Shown here piece after piece: positions 39,050 through 53,665 of a stretch of 64,000 nucleotides of DNA. A model generated the notes under the pieces. That model searched no databases. It saw nothing but the letters and a program-made list of their open reading frames with translations, and was not told the DNA's origin. A program made the translations under genes and the position numbers. Within the stretch, counting starts at the first letter, position 1. Each line of letters opens with the position of its first letter. The DNA is from Marchantia polymorpha subsp. ruderalis. Taxonomy: Eukaryota; Streptophyta; Marchantiopsida; Marchantiales; Marchantiaceae. Location: contig AP031354.1 in assembly GCA_037833965.1 (NCBI GenBank), positions 17,214,001-17,278,000 of the forward strand, read 5' to 3'.

Positions 39050-40505
39050 CCCATCGCCTCCCTATTCCACAATCTCTCGTCGTCTCGACCCATCCCACCA
39101 TCCTCATCTCCACGCCAACCAAATCTTTCACCCAGATTCCGGAATCTTTCACCCAAATTCCACAATCGCACCCACCAAACTGCCCGACGACATGCCGAAT
39201 AAACTTCAGCTCATGTCGTGGCGCCTCCGAATGCCAAAAGCCCACAGAAGAATGCGATTGCCACACTCCTCGACCTCGACCTGCTCGTCGTCCATGGAGC
39301 CTGCTGCCGTCATTCAACGACAGAGAAGGACGATCTCCCTGCGGCCCAGCAGAGTTCATATTAATCTTTCATTATAGCAGCCCGACATCTAGGGTACCCT
39401 ACATTTCGGTCTCCATGAACCCATCCCGAAATCTCGACCGGTCATCGGGAATTTCAGAATATTCCCTGGACTTCTTCCCGAAGTCTGCAGTCGTGTTTAC
39501 GGCAATGTGTCTCAGGAGATGTACGCTTCGGGTTGTACGCTTCGGATACGTACGTGGAAAGGGGCTCTGGTCCCGTGAGGTACGCTTCTGAGGTCAGCGC
39601 GACGGAGCTCTGTACCCGAGAGTACAGAGTTCCACTTGGCAGATGTGAGACGAAGGCCACGGCCTCGACTGCGCATTGCGAATTGCGGTCGCTTATTTGT
39701 CAACGCTGCCGCCCGATGTTCATGGACACGGCCGGCCTGTTCCTGAGCCCTCGACGACGATCTGCACCCAGCCAGCAACGAGGTGTTGCTGTGTTCTCAG
39801 GTGCCTTGGTTCGGGGTAGAGCAGCAGTGAGTGAGCTCAGTGGGAGAGTTTTGGTGGGACTGATGGAGTTCAGTGATCGACGGCTGCTTTAGTCGAGGAG
39901 TGTTCTCTCTCTCGCTCTCTGTGGCTGGTCGAACGAAAGTGTTGGCAGACGATTTTGGTTTGCTTTTGGAGCTGGAAATCAGATTGCCTGGCAGTTCAGG
40001 GAGGGAGGAAGGGAGGGATGGGGTCTGTGAATTTCGTTCTTGCATCCAGGGCAGGACGAAGGTGGCGGATGGATTCGCTTTCGTTTCTCGAGGAGAGGTT
40101 GCGGATTGGTTCTGTCTTCGAATGGCGACTGGGAGATGGGAATGCGTCGACTGCAGGGCAGCCGGCAAAAGTGCGTTCATCATCGCCGATGCAAGTGAGG
40201 ATGGATTTTACTGCACGGTTTGATCGTCAACATCCACGATTGCATCCAGGTTTGTCTATCGTGTTTCCATGCTTTCAGCAAATGTTTAGTAAATTTCATC
40301 TTCAAAGCACTAAGTTTAACACATCACTTGCGAAGATTTTGCACTGTTTCATCCTGATGAGCTGAATTCGTCTCTGGAGACGAGATGGTAATGGGCAGAA
40401 TGGGGCCAGTGCGCAGAGTTATATTTTGTCGTCCAGAGTGATCGAGTCAGTCGTCTGTCGTTAGTCTTTACTGAAGCTCTCGATCGTGGAACTCCAGTTT
40501 TGACA
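39050..40505. other. Leader and promoter-like region, copy B
   Basis: Counterpart of 1727-3145: GC-rich, frames on both strands, no domain. It differs from copy A by several small indels, including an extra 14 bp near 40027 and altered bases near 39125-39170. Confidence 0.4.
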
Positions 40506-43500
40506 ATGATGCGCAGCCCTAGCAGAGACAGTGCTTCCCGGTTAAATCCTGCGTGGAGTCATCTGGTTGCCGCCAGCTTCAGCAACTCTGGGCCATCTCT
40601 GAGCTCTTGCACGGTCACTTTGGAAGACGTGCTTCAGTTCTGGTTTGTAAACCCTTGTTCGTTACTCACGAGGCAATTAATTATCGAGCGTTTCAGTTCA
40701 CTCAATGCTGATGAGTCTGGCTTCCTGTCAACATCTGACTGCACTCCAAAGCCATCTCCTCGAGACTAGCTAGCCCATCAGAAGTCCCAAGCATTGCAAT
40801 CTCCTCGTTTCGTACTAAACGCTCATGAGTCTTTGCTCATATCCCTCTGTAAAATAATCGGCTTTGCAGTTCTTCAAATGGGCCAGTTGAAAGAGAGCTT
40901 CTGATGTCTTTGCAGTTTCAATAGAGGAGTACATAAATCTAGCTTTGAGGATCCGATCTCATCTTGCCTGGTGGAAGAGATGATTCAACGCGTGTGCTTG
41001 CGAATTTGAGCTTGCGAATTTGATGATACTGGATGGTTTCATGATTCAACAACTGGTGTTAGCGTTTTCCAGGTACAGAGACGTAGATGCGGAAAACAAT
41101 GTGTCTGCGAGTAAGAGTTGGTTCATGGGTGGTCCTGATTTCGACCGAGAGGTAATCTTGGACCCTCACTCTGTCTCTTCGAATCATAGGATGAGATGTT
41201 CTATTTGGACCTCATGGACCTCTTCTCAGTCCTTACATGGACGATGAGTACTGCTAGAACATTATTTAGAGATGTTTTTGCAGGGAATCTCTGGCGTGAA
41301 AGAACAATCCTTTTGACATGTTCCGAGTAAAATCAAGAATTGACCACTTACCATTAAGCCTCTTCCAGAACCTCTGTTGTTAGTGGAGTCTAAATTTCCT
41401 GCTCTGTGGTGCGAGCCGACTTCTTCAGGCTTTAAGGCGTTAGACTGGGAGCACTGGATGCTAGTCGATGCTAGTCACTGCACTTCGCGCTGGTGTTCTC
41501 CTTTGAAACATGTCGACCCTTCGGATCAGCAATCTGACGAGGGAGAATATCACAAACTACCTCAACCGAGTCCTGTATATGAAAGTCAGTCAACCTTCGG
41601 GCCTGACACCATTTCGCATTACCGACTATTCAGAACTTCTTATGTAAAGAAGCTTATGACTGACTTCTTACTCTGTCAATCAACCTTATTTGTGGTTCAT
41701 CTACTAGCGATTTTTCAATCCATCTATTGAATATGTTATACATGGCAACTTGACGAACTTAAGTATAGCTCTGAATTGCACTGAATCATATTCTCTATCC
41801 AGTGGAGTTCTGAATAATGGATGTTTCGAGGACTTCTAGGACTTCTGACTTTGGTGCTACATATTTTTTCCCCTTGAAAGTTTCCTTAACACCGCTTTCC
41901 ACCATGTTTATGGCTGAAGAGTCTGAGTGGTATAAGCTTAGAGGTTAAGACAGTAGTCATGTAAGTAGGCAGGCTTTATTTGTTTTGGTCTGAAAGTCGT
42001 AACGTGCATTATTCAGGTGGAGATGAAGTTTGGCGAGTGTGTGAACTTAGCAGCCGAAGGGGCCCTAGATGGATGGAAAGACAGTGTGCGTGGTAGGCTT
42101 GCCCTTGTGATCGTATTGGACCAATTTCCAAGGAATATCTATCGACAATCTCCGAAAGCTTATGCGTACGATGAGATTGCTCGGAAAATAACTCTGGAGA
42201 CGATCGAGCAGGTAAGGTTCTCTCATGTCACTGTATGCGCAATTTTTTCCCACTCGGAATGTGTCACAGTTTCACAAGATCTTACAAACTCGGACGTTGT
42301 TAATGGAACGCTATGTTAAGCTCAACTGAGCAGACTGCATCCTTCTGAGTTCTGAATGTCCTAAAAACACATGTTACTTAACTTTCATGACTAAGAATGG
42401 ATTCGCTTGAGCTAATCTCCATGAACAATCATTCAGTTGACTGTCAACTGTCAGAATTGCTACGGTCATGGAAGAATTATGTTCCTCATGTGAAACTAAT
42501 TGTGTCAGCGAACAGCAATTGCTGGATTGAAGTCTACTCTTACACAATCACCTCATTACTCGATAGTTTATATGTGTAGCCAAAGCTACCTGCACAAGAA
42601 GTTAGTGGAAGCACATGTCCAGGAAGCTCACCAGTTGAGTTAATCACGGCATTCTGTATTCTTAGTATATTTCCATGTTTCTTCAGTATTATACTTTTTG
42701 GGGTATCTAATGAAGAACTAATGCCTAAGCGTATCCTAGCAACCAGCTATTGTTCAAACTGGAGCTAAAGATTGAAGATTTTACCTTGAATGATAATCCT
42801 AGTGCTTTTCTCACATTTTTTAGATGCTTACCTCGAACCCATACTTTCCTTGACAGAGTAATCTTATTGTTATTTGAATACAGTATCATGTTGAGCCTCT
42901 AATAGGTTGTTGAAACAGTAATTGTCATTGAGTTAGCCTCACACATATACATGAAAAACTTGATGTCGGTTTCAAACTGGCGTATAATATGACTGCGAAA
43001 TCTACACATGCTTTAGGTCTTACTGTATTTGCAGCCCAATTTTTAATCATATGGATGCCAATCTCTGCAACATGTACACTAAGATATTTGCACCTCAAGC
43101 TGATGCAGAGATTGGGAAAAATTTCTTAACTTTAACTTCTGCCACTTCATAATTCATATATCACTATTTTGAAGAACCAAGGTTATGGAGGTGTCATGTG
43201 AGCTGATAATTAATCGTGTCAGCCAACTTTGGCATTTAGAGGTTTGTCCCTGAATCTCCAACATGAATGATGTTAGACGAGTGTTCATGAACGACAAAAA
43301 AATTGCAATTCTAATGAGATTTCTGCTTTTTTAACAGGGTCTGGATACAGAGTTAAATCCCACGGAGAGAACGTTTTTGTATATGCCTCTCATGCATTCT
43401 GAAAATCTTCAAGACCACGACATAGCAGCCACTGTTTTCAAGGGACTCGCCGATCAGTATAGTGATAACGAACATCTTCACAAATACCTTCAGAATACGC

Positions 43501-44205
43501 TCGAGTTTGAGGTGATTCTTCGCACTTAATGATTCACAAAGGTTCGAGTTTTGAGAGATGATACAGAATATGCTTCCAATCGATTGGCGTGTCATTTATC
43601 GAGACTCTTTTACAGATTCTTACAACTCAAAAACCTTTGTCCAAAGCAACGAAACATGAGAATTTCGTTGCATGAATGGAGCTTACTGCAAGGCATACTA
43701 TATACCACATCGTCTCCTTACGGCTGACCTTAGCCATGTCGTCAAATTGCATATTGAGTCCACCTGTTTTAGCTGGATGACAGGGAGGAGGAACAACGTC
43801 AGGTGGTATGCATCCTTGAATAAGGGACCCGATGACGTGTTCGGCTTCTGCCTTCTCTCTTCCTGTACTACAACGATCTTGTTCAGCCATGTTTCCTCCT
43901 GGTCTATTAAATATGAAGCAGTGTAAACGTAGAGAACTGTCACTTGCTGAAGCTATAACACTCCAGAACAGCTGGGACTCGATGGTGTCTTGTATAGCCT
44001 GCAAATTCAGTTGCCTGAAGGTTTTTATCGAGATAATGTCGTCTTTGTCTCTGTTTAGAGAAACTCATCTGAACTCCTGGTTTTGCAGGAAAAGCACCGC
44101 GCAGTATTGGAGGTATTTGGAAGGTACCCTTCGAGAAATGAAGCTCTGGGAAGACAAAGCACTCCCAAAGAATTGGAACATTTATCAAAAGGGGCATCAT
44201 GGTGA
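40506..44205 (+). CDS. DUF924 family protein, copy B
   Basis: Exons are 40506-40646, about 41073-41151, 42017-42211, 43338-43511 and 44089-44205, with the same donors and acceptors as copy A. Motifs FWF, WFMGGPDFDRE, LDQFPRNIYRQS, YMPLMHSENL and FGRYPSRN are all intact. Exon 4 has four replacements against copy A (A to T and K to E in GLDAKL, R to Q after MHSENL, and L to Q in KYLLNT). Exons 1, 3 and 5 appear unchanged apart from the second residue of exon 3. The same phase problem between exons 1 and 2 is present, so it is not a sequencing slip in one copy. Both copies may be expressed. Confidence 0.88.
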
Positions 44206-44614
44206 CAAGAGTTTCTTCTTCTCGTAGTTCTAGATGTCGCCGTCAACGTATAGCTTCGATCTTACCTGTCAACTGTTCCATACCACTAGTGCTTACATTC
44301 AGTGGGCTCATAGCATCTTCATATGCTTTTGAGCTTTCGATACCTAGAACCATGCCTCCACTGTCAACTGAATGTCAGTTTGTAAAACTTGCAGACATTC
44401 TTCGTGCCCTTCTAAAAGCTACACAAATCTTCTTCTAAAAGCTACACAGATCTTCTGTTGCAAAACTTAAATCAACCTCTCTAATCATGAACACATGAAC
44501 CAATGAACGTGGCCTTTTTCGCACACCTGTGAGTTTGGAAACCAACGACAGGCGCATGATAAAATCATGACAGAGAGCAGAGTACTGATCAATATTAAGT
44601 TAATATTAAATAAC

Positions 44615-44651
<37 letters not shown>

Positions 44652-45807
44652 CGAGTATGACAACAAGTAACGACGGGGGTTGCTTTCACCTTCACGAAAC
44701 CCTAAGTGGCAACAAGATTTGTAACCGTCTTTGTGACCCCTCCCCATCTCAACTAGCTCTAAGTTTGGTTCGGGGGTCTCGAGGAGTGAGCTGAGAGGGG
44801 ATAGCGGGCCGTGGGGGCCATGCCAGGGGCAAAGACCGATCGCCTTCATGCTCAAGGGATCGTCGAGGGCTGAAGACTGGAATCTGCAAGGGGAACGGTA
44901 GGTCTGTTCAGGTTCACCCATATTCTATCCTACGGTCACGCTGAGAGGACGGATGGACTTTATCTGGAATCGAGACCTGGTCGATACGGACGCCATGCAC
45001 CCCCGAACGCCAAGACCAACATGCAAAGCTCAACCTGGAGGCCAATGGTCAGGAAGTGCGTCCCATGGCGCCACTAAAGCGAGGAAAAAACTACAGGCAA
45101 CATTGTCGCATGGTTCCACGCCAGCACGTACGACGCGTGTTGCTGCTTGACGTTCTGGGTCAGACATTGGCTCCCTGCTGTAAAAATGGGTTAGATCATA
45201 GAAGAGTATGGAAAGTGGAAAAGCGTTGCTGCTGTTTGGGAGGGAGGAGGAGAAGGAGGATGGAGTCTACGCTCGTGCAGATGAGCGAGCGAGCTCGCAG
45301 ACGTAGAGTAAAAGCCTAGTTGCATTATGAGGAGTGAAACCCACCTTCCTCTATTCTTCTTCTTCTTCTTCTTCGTCATGCACATAGTTCTGAGAGTCCT
45401 GCAAAAGCCGAGCGAGCAAATCCTGGCGGGACTCCTTTTCGAATGGAATCTGACTCGTATGCCAATCAAACTTTGACATTTTGCAAACCAAATCGTATAT
45501 ACGATTCGAATCAGTGCGTCTACGATCAAGAAAGCGGTCTACGCAACGATATTATTGGAATGTTTGGCGACAGAGATAATTCTTGTTTCTTGGGGTAAAT
45601 CAGACCCCAAGAAGATATTTCTGCAGCTCCTCCCTTATCTTGGATACCCCTTCCCGCATACCCGTCGTCAAAGATTCATGTATCCCAACCTTTCCCGTCG
45701 AAATTCATCCACCCTCGTGTAACAAATAAGTTACCCGCTATGAAGGTACGGGTACGGGCTCATAGTCGGTTGATATTTCTGCGATTTGAAAATACTTTCT
45801 CTTCCAA
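44206..45807. other. Intergenic, copy B
   Basis: Counterpart of 6820-8405. It holds the expanded TA tract and a GC-rich block with weak frames. The possible lysine-tail exon (about 45340-45490 on minus) is frame-shifted relative to copy A. Confidence 0.35.
44621..44650. repeat. TA microsatellite, expanded in copy B
   Basis: Fifteen TA units in a row. Copy A has only four or five at the same place (about 7239-7248). It arose after or during the duplication. Confidence 0.95.
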
Positions 45808-46248
45808 TCATAAAGAGTTGATATCTATTTTTGAGCTGCCGGTAACACGATCTCCACATTCAGGGTACAGCTTGTGCTCCAAAACGTAGTGAATTGGATG
45901 ACATCTACTCACCAGAGGGTGAAGATCGGAAGCACCCTCAGATATTCTTGAAGGTAAGAAGACAGTAATAAATCTCGAAGCTCTGTCTCGTCTATTCAGG
46001 AAGATTTCCCCTTCTGCAAACAGGATATCCTCTGATCTTACGTCACCGTGGTCCCATGGCTCCGAGATCATGAGTCACTTGTCGATATGAAGATAAAGCA
46101 GAGCTACGAACTGTGACACTCCTTCCAAATTTGCTTTTTTGGCGTACTTGCCGTTCCACTTTGGACCATCCCATTTGTCCTTCATGAGCACACAAATGTA
46201 GTGAGTCTTCGTTTCCACTGCGGTGAGTCGAGTTCGGATGCTCACCAT
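45808..46248 (-). pseudogene. TGA-split unknown ORF, copy B
   Basis: The same 57-codon frame (ATG at 46248), in-frame TGA (46075-46077) and downstream frame to 45808 as in copy A. I see no residue changes in the downstream part. The TGA therefore predates the duplication. Confidence 0.4.
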
Positions 46249-49200
46249 GGACGGGCCTGGACTCTGAGCGGAAGTCTACCGCAGTTCAATCACCGATCCC
46301 AAGAGCGTTCTGATTTCTTCAAGCTCTTCTTTTTTACGTTAGACATGACGACTGAATACTTCTGCGTCCGATTTGCCACTTGGTGTCAATATAGTCTAAT
46401 ATAGTCTACGAGGATCATCATTTCTTTTCGTACCTGAACATCGTCTAGATAAGTCGAGTTCTCGCGCACCATGTATATGCCAAAAAGTCATTTGCAAAAG
46501 GAAGTGGGAATAAATCGAGTCGAGGTTTGGACAATTGGACGAATTTGATTTCCTTTCCGAATTCTCTCGTGGGAAGGGACGACCAGGCCGGGAACCTTGG
46601 ACCTGGGATGGTACAATAAGGTTAATTAAGTGCAGACAAGATCATTCGTCACAAGCAGGCAGGCAGGCAGGCAACCGTGCACCATGTCAACTCTCGAGAT
46701 GCTGCAGTGGAGAGTCCGTGGGAGTATAATCATCAGAAGCTGCTTCGGGCATCGACTTGACAGAAGAATGATGAAACGACCCTCGTGGAGGGCCCCGAGG
46801 GGACCCGCAAACGCTCGAAGGAGGGTTCAAAATCGCAACTCATGCAATGTGCCGAATCAATCAATGTTAGTTTGCAAGGATGATGTGACGCAATCCGGTC
46901 TCATCGTTCCTCTGCAGCTACTGCGCTTCTCGCAACTCTTCTCCGTCCTCCCTTTTCCATGTATGCTTCCCTGACACGTCTGCGGAAAGTCCTCCGACTT
47001 CAGGTCAACAGCTTGCGGCTAGGGTTCGCTGGCAGACCTTTCGCTGATCGAGCACCTGCCGCAAATGCGCAACTCCTCCTCGCACACACACCACACCGAC
47101 CACGATACGAATTCAATTCCTCGCCTTCTGAATAGAATTAAATCGGTCGAAGGGTCGGGGACGCAGTTACGGACGTCCGGCAGCTTTGCCGAAACCGCGA
47201 GCGCCGCAACTTTCCGGCTTCCGGAAAGTTGTTTGTTGCTCTCGTGCGGCAGTCGCGGAAGCCTGAAGGCCCACGACTTGGCCGGCGGATCGAGAAAGTG
47301 TACAGGAATAGAACGTCGGAGGGGCGGCCGTGAAGGGCAGCGCCAGAAAAGGCGTTCTGCCACGGGACAAACTTATACTTTAAACTAAAGCAAAAGAAGC
47401 CTGCTGCCATTAAATCGACATTTATGAAAAGAAGCTAGCGAACGAAATTTCCTTGGAGCGTTATTGAGGACGAGGGAGGAGTAGCAGGATAGTCGGCGTA
47501 GTATCAAATCCTGGGGAAACTTGTGTCTTTCCTGTTGAGCTAGCGAGCGAAGGATTAAGTGGCGCTTACCAAGTTCTACGCAGATCACTATCTCTATGAT
47601 GTGACTCGACGCATATTCCAGTAATTTGTAAATCTAATTCAGTAGAAATTTCCGAAGAGCAGAGGAAATAATACTTTCGATAACGTTCGGGTACATACAA
47701 CGAAATGAATAACTTTTTTAAGTCATTGTTTTGTATTTATCTCTCTCTCTCATGCCTGACATGTATTTCAAAATTTATATTCACAATGATAAACATTTCT
47801 AAATATATTCTCAATAACCTAATGCCTGTAAAAAAACTACATACACTAAATATCCAAAATTATTTATTGAAATATCGAATATATTTTAGCCAAAAAATTT
47901 ATATATATATATAATATAAATGAATACTGATTATTAATCATAGTTGAGCTAACTAGATATTGATTGTAAATCAGTTGATCAATTCCTGAATTAAATCCTA
48001 TGATATCTTAACTAGTTTATAATAATTAACATGTATCACAAGATTTTCCAATATATATATATTTACCCTCGATGTCTCATAACTCGATCATGCTTCTATA
48101 CGTGAAGTCAACAAAGTGCATGAAAGAAAGAAGAACGTGGAACCATTCAGAAGCAAACAAGTGATAATTCATACCAAACACTGAAGAAAATGACTGAAAA
48201 ACCCAATCTACTTTAACGTTGTTCTAAAAGAGTCAGTCACCTTTTAAGACTATGGAATTTTCATAGTCTAAGTTCTAGTCTATGTCATATGATTAGTAGG
48301 CGTAAAAGTCATCTTTCATTATCTAATCTTAAGATATTCACAAAAGATAACTCGCATCTTATCTAAACCATCAATGCTTTATCTATCAGAAAACACCAAG
48401 GTTTGACATTTGCTTTTTTGTATCATGCACATCATATATTCTCATTCAATGATAAAGTGATCAATCTAAGATTTACCTTAACTTGATACATCTTTTCTAC
48501 ATTCGTTACAAACCGAGATGCAATTTCATGATTACTAAAAGATTGCCACAAGTTTCTTTGCATTTTGTCAGACTTCTCAAAAGAATTGGAACATATAAAT
48601 ATTTGGATTAAATTTTTCAATTTCATATTTCGTTCAACTCGAACTCATTTTGTGGGAATCTTTTCTACATCATGTTTGTATCTATGATCGATCATCAAAT
48701 TGAATAAAGTACTTGTCGTGTCGTGCAAAATAAAGAGTTTTCTTTCTTTTTCAACCCACATCAAGATAAGATATATTATAGTAAGATAAGATAGTAACCC
48801 ATCATGAGAGAGACAAACATGTGTCGAAACCGCTCACAACTTCTCCAAACCATTAAATTACTTGAAAGATTCTATTATGTCTTTGCTTATTTATGCATCT
48901 TGTACATGCCAGAATGATCGCATAATTTGGTATTTAAATTCTTTACATTCCACATTTTTTCGATGAACATATCTGTTTCCTATTCTTGACAATCGCTAGT
49001 TTTTTATTTGTCTGATGCATCCTTCGTTAAATTAGCGTCACAAATGTGTTCATAGTTTCATTAAGTATTGATAGTTCTTGCATGTCCATCACTATAGCCA
49101 AACTATATGAAGTGAGATAAAAGATAATTGATATTCTCTGTGGATGTAATGATTTGAAAACTATTGGCAAACGACATCAAGGCTAAAAAATCCATGTCCA

Positions 49201-52200
49201 TTTTTTTGTTTATTCACTCTGATTTTTTCAATAAAGACATGTTCAGAGCTTTGACTTGGTATTTTGTTTTCTGCATGTGTTTGAATATGATAAGTTAGTT
49301 TTATATCGAACAACCCAAAATTAGTTTCCAAGGTTTAGTTTATCCTTAGTGCCTTCTGGGCCTCCAAAAAATTATGGTACATTGAGTGACTCAATCAAAC
49401 ATGACAACTGTAGCTAAAAAAAATATTAAGCAAAACTACATTAAAATGCAAACAAGTTTCTTTATTTTCAGATCTTAATCATAATTGAAGAACTAAATAC
49501 CCATCATCTAACCGGAAAACTATACCGGTAGCTAGCTATTGCATGTTGCAGTAGTAACGTGCTGCTCAGCTATCTTTATAAAAAAATCCCTATGTGATGG
49601 CTTAACAACCCTGTAAAAGATCAAATAATTTCAAAGGAATGCCACGCATTCTATCTGAAGAAGTTCATATACCATTTTTAACCTAAACCCTATATTGTGA
49701 AGTTCTAGTCTAATTTCTGACAAATAACCAAAGGTAAACAATAACATGCCCCCCTCTAACCTACAAAACTCACAAAAGGAATTTAGGAGCTCAAGCAAAA
49801 TGATGTTTGTGACAACTATACATTTAACCGTCTTTGTGGTGCCGTAAAAACTGGATGTTTTGTTTAGCACAAAGGATGCTTCGGCTCTTCTACTACGATG
49901 TTTTTATATTTAGTAACATAGAAGTATCAAATTTACATTTTGTGGCAAAATGTTAGTAAACATAGCTTCATACTTCGCGTTCCAAAATTATGAAGAGTAA
50001 GTTCAATTCCTCATCGCTCATCAACGTTGTATGATTCTAACGACTTGCAATGAGTACCCATTGCCTACCTTTTGATATGCGTGACACCTTTTTTAAAATT
50101 CACCCATTCTAGCAATAAAAAATTTCAAAAAAAATATCCATAGTCTGTAAGAACTTCTTCCTAAAGTTTCTACACTGAACACGGTTTGATATAAAAATAG
50201 ATATGAAGTAAAAGATGTTATGAGTTTATTTAATATGATAGAAACAATATTTTTTTTGTAAAGGATTAAAATAGAAGATAATTTAAACACATTACTTTCT
50301 TCTATTTTCAAGATAATATGATTATTCATTTCTGGCCTCAGACGTTTTTGTATATAATAGAAACAAACAAATTTAGTAATCTGAAAAACGTGAATCAAAT
50401 ATGACTTATAATCAAATGTTCATTCTCTTCATTTCGGAAGTGATCTGCTTGAGAAGGGAGACGTTTGCAGATGGGAGAAGGGGATTTATGTGCGTAGATA
50501 TTTAAGTGTTAGTCACCTTTTCCATGACATTCCCTCTTCTCTAGTGTTAAATATTGGAACCAATAAAGTCTTACTGACAACCGAAAGAGGTTTAAATACT
50601 TTTCTTCAGTCAAGCCTGGTGAATCGATCAATATTTAAGTACTTAACAACGCGCAGAAAATTGAGGCTATAAATCCACGAAATGAAGTAGGTTATCTTCA
50701 AAGGCAGATACATGATGATTCATGCAAACATCTTAAAACACTCATGCAATTTACATGTAACGTACCTTTGGGAATCGAAACCTGAACCCCCGCCCCGTTA
50801 TATCTGCCATTATAAGGGGTTTTCGATCGAAGGTTTTAAACATTTCTCTGCAATGCTATTTAAAGCCCTCCATGTTCTGTCACTGGCAAACATCTTGTTT
50901 AATTGGAAGCTTTGACTACACATTGGTAGACCAAAAGCAAATGTTTATGGAGAGCCATCTTTGTAGTGAAACATCTCGCAGACTGCATGGCAATTGCCTG
51001 GCACATGCACCTAGTGCGAATTCCCAAACTTTTTCGGTCAATGCATGTTTACAGCAAACTGAAGCACGGAAGCACTGAAAAGGACCTCTTCATTCTTCTG
51101 GTGGAGACTGGATATCAACGGAAACTTATTTCGAGATTTTATGTCTCTTCTCACACAGGACAAGTCTAGGACGAAACCAGCTCACGAAATCTCCTATTTT
51201 TTCTCTATCTTTCGAATCCCCCTTCGCATGATCCCGACGTCATCCAGAGAGCCCTTACAATCTTCAAAGGACTCAAAATCCTAAACAGAAACAGAATGGA
51301 AGGTGAAAGACGGAGTTACCTGCAGCAAGAAACGAAGAAATTCTCCTTACATGAATAATCTACACTCCTTGACACAGTTTCCAAGAGTTTCAGATGCCCA
51401 ATGTTGAGAAGACGTCCGGCAGGATGCGGAATCAAATGAGTAACCAGCTACCCTCGCCTACATAAATATATTTGCTATAATTGAAGGTATGTGAATCAAT
51501 ATTTTACTGCCATTGACTTTGAGTGCTCAAGAGTCGAAGAAATTTATATGAATTATTCATGCGATTTGACAGAAGTCATCGATACGAAGTTCCTAATAAT
51601 CTGGGACAATTGTAGCAATACTAGCAAACAAAGAAATTCTACTCCGTTCAATCATGAATAACAAGAATAACAACAAATCTTCAAGTTTTCAGTTACTTCT
51701 CCATTTTCTCGAGTGAACATTCATACTCTTTCATACATGTATAAAACTGGATCATCCGGATGTGTGTCGACTTTTGGATCTTTGAAATTTCCATACCACT
51801 AAATAAAACATTATTTTTTATTTTAAGAAGTACGATCTTTCAGTTACATTCACGTGGAGTTCATTTCCACAAAATCATCCTTTTTGTGTCCCGTATGATG
51901 ATAGTAAAAGACAACCTAGGTTCTTAGAGTATACACAACCTTTAGATTCGTCTACATATACTTGTTATAGAATGTTCACCTATATATTATCCAATTTTTC
52001 TCTCTTTTGCTCCTGCATTTCAACACAAGTACATCACTCCTGAGGTATGATACCATTTCTTCACATAGTCACCCATTGCAATCGCATCTATTTTGACTTC
52101 AACCATCAAGCAAGGCAAGAAGTGAGGCTATCTTTAATAATATTCTTTCAAGAGTATAGGGAAGCATCTTAGATTCAAACCCCGTTGCAAAAGAACATAA

Positions 52201-53218
52201 GGCATTTGATACAGATCATAAACCGAACAAAAGGTTTGTTAAAAATCTTGATTTGTTAGGAAGTATGAAAGTTGAACTTTATAACGAAAAAAGCTTGAGT
52301 CTGTAATGCATGGTGCGTGGAATCGAGATGGGTGGCACATTGCATCCAACAGTCAGTCAATTAAATGGTGGGATCTATGTAAAGGTACAAAGTGGACCGA
52401 ACTTTGATCATGTGAGATGGTCCACACTCTTTTCTTCTTATGCCTAGTGGACCTACTCAAACGCTTTCGATTGGGAAGTTTGTGAACATATTCCAGAGGT
52501 AATGTGATCTCTGAAATAGCAACATCTTTTTCTTACCAGCACCAGCCTCAGTGGTGACCAAGTGTAAGTGGATCCATTATACTGTTAAGTGTGGTAGTGA
52601 GTAGTTCAAATATTTTATATGCAAGAACGAAAAATCATAAACATCAGAAATCGGAATGAACGGAGGTGAAACAGTAAATTTAAATGAATTCACCACTCGT
52701 GAAAGCAAGAGATGGCTGAAGATCTGTTCCAGTGTCAATGACAGTCAGCCGTGTAAAGTTATCACCCAAAAAGCTGCTTGGCCCCTAGACTGCAACATAC
52801 AAGATCAATAGGCTCTAGGAGTGCGTTTCCCAAAAAGATCTTGCCGTTCTCGCCGCTTCTCTCTCCTCCTTGTGCATGAGAGCAGAGTCGGACGGAGAGA
52901 GAGCGAAAACAGTTTGCAACTTTGCATTGGATCTGGACTTGTTGTAGGTGGACCCAGAAGCAGTCAGTGCAGCTTAACTTCTTTACTAACCTCCGGAAAA
53001 GAATAATTTGATGTCTTAAAAATATCCAGCCTTATTCGGATGAGAAAAGCCAAAGTGAATTTTGGTTGTCTTTACAGCAACTGCTTGTGATCTGAGCTTC
53101 ATATAACCGTGAATGCATACAGATCAATAAAATCAAACGTTCAGTGTAAACTCAGTAGATGCCAAATCAAACGTCTGACTTTTGGAACTCGAATGTCATA
53201 ACCTAGAGTTGTATCAGA
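46249..53218. other. Promoter-like patch and AT-rich gap, copy B
   Basis: Counterpart of 8847-15402. It retains about 425 bp (48405-48829) that copy A lacks. A small ORF equivalent to 9278-9568 lies at 46684-46974. No convincing gene is seen otherwise. Confidence 0.4.
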
Positions 53219-53665
53219 GTGGTGTTGTCTGCTAGCCTTTCAAACCAGACGCGTACCTTGCAAATCTTCGACGCCAAGCATAATATTCCTTTCGCAAGGC
53301 ACTGGAAAAAGCATAAAAATTCTTGTGAGTGGCCGTTAACCCAAAATCTGGTCAAACAAATCTCAGAAAGTAGGAAACTTCATCGTGATGAATTTACGCA
53401 AGCGAGTTGGACTCCGGAAGCTCGACGAATAAAACAATTCAAGCTCGTAGAAATACGAGCTCGAATTGACTTATTCGCATTAGCCCGCACCAATCGAGCG
53501 GTTCGTGCTTTCCTTTCTTCATGTGGTGCTCGCATAGAGAAAGAAAATCATGTTCCACGTAAGGACGATGTATCTTTTCGGATCCACCTGCCTCTGGAAG
53601 AAGAGAAAAAGTTTCTCTGCCTAGATTTGCGCGACATCCAACGATTGAGTCAAATAATCGTCTGA
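53219..53665 (+). CDS. Unknown ORF or exon, copy B
   Basis: Same 148-codon frame as 15403-15849, opened by GTG after a CAG-like acceptor context, and with three replacements. No domain is recognised. Confidence 0.25.
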   Translation: MVLSASLSNQTRTLQIFDAKHNIPFARHWKKHKNSCEWPLTQNLVKQISESRKLHRDEFTQASWTPEARRIKQFKLVEIRARIDLFALARTNRAVRAFLSSCGARIEKENHVPRKDDVSFRIHLPLEEEKKFLCLDLRDIQRLSQIIV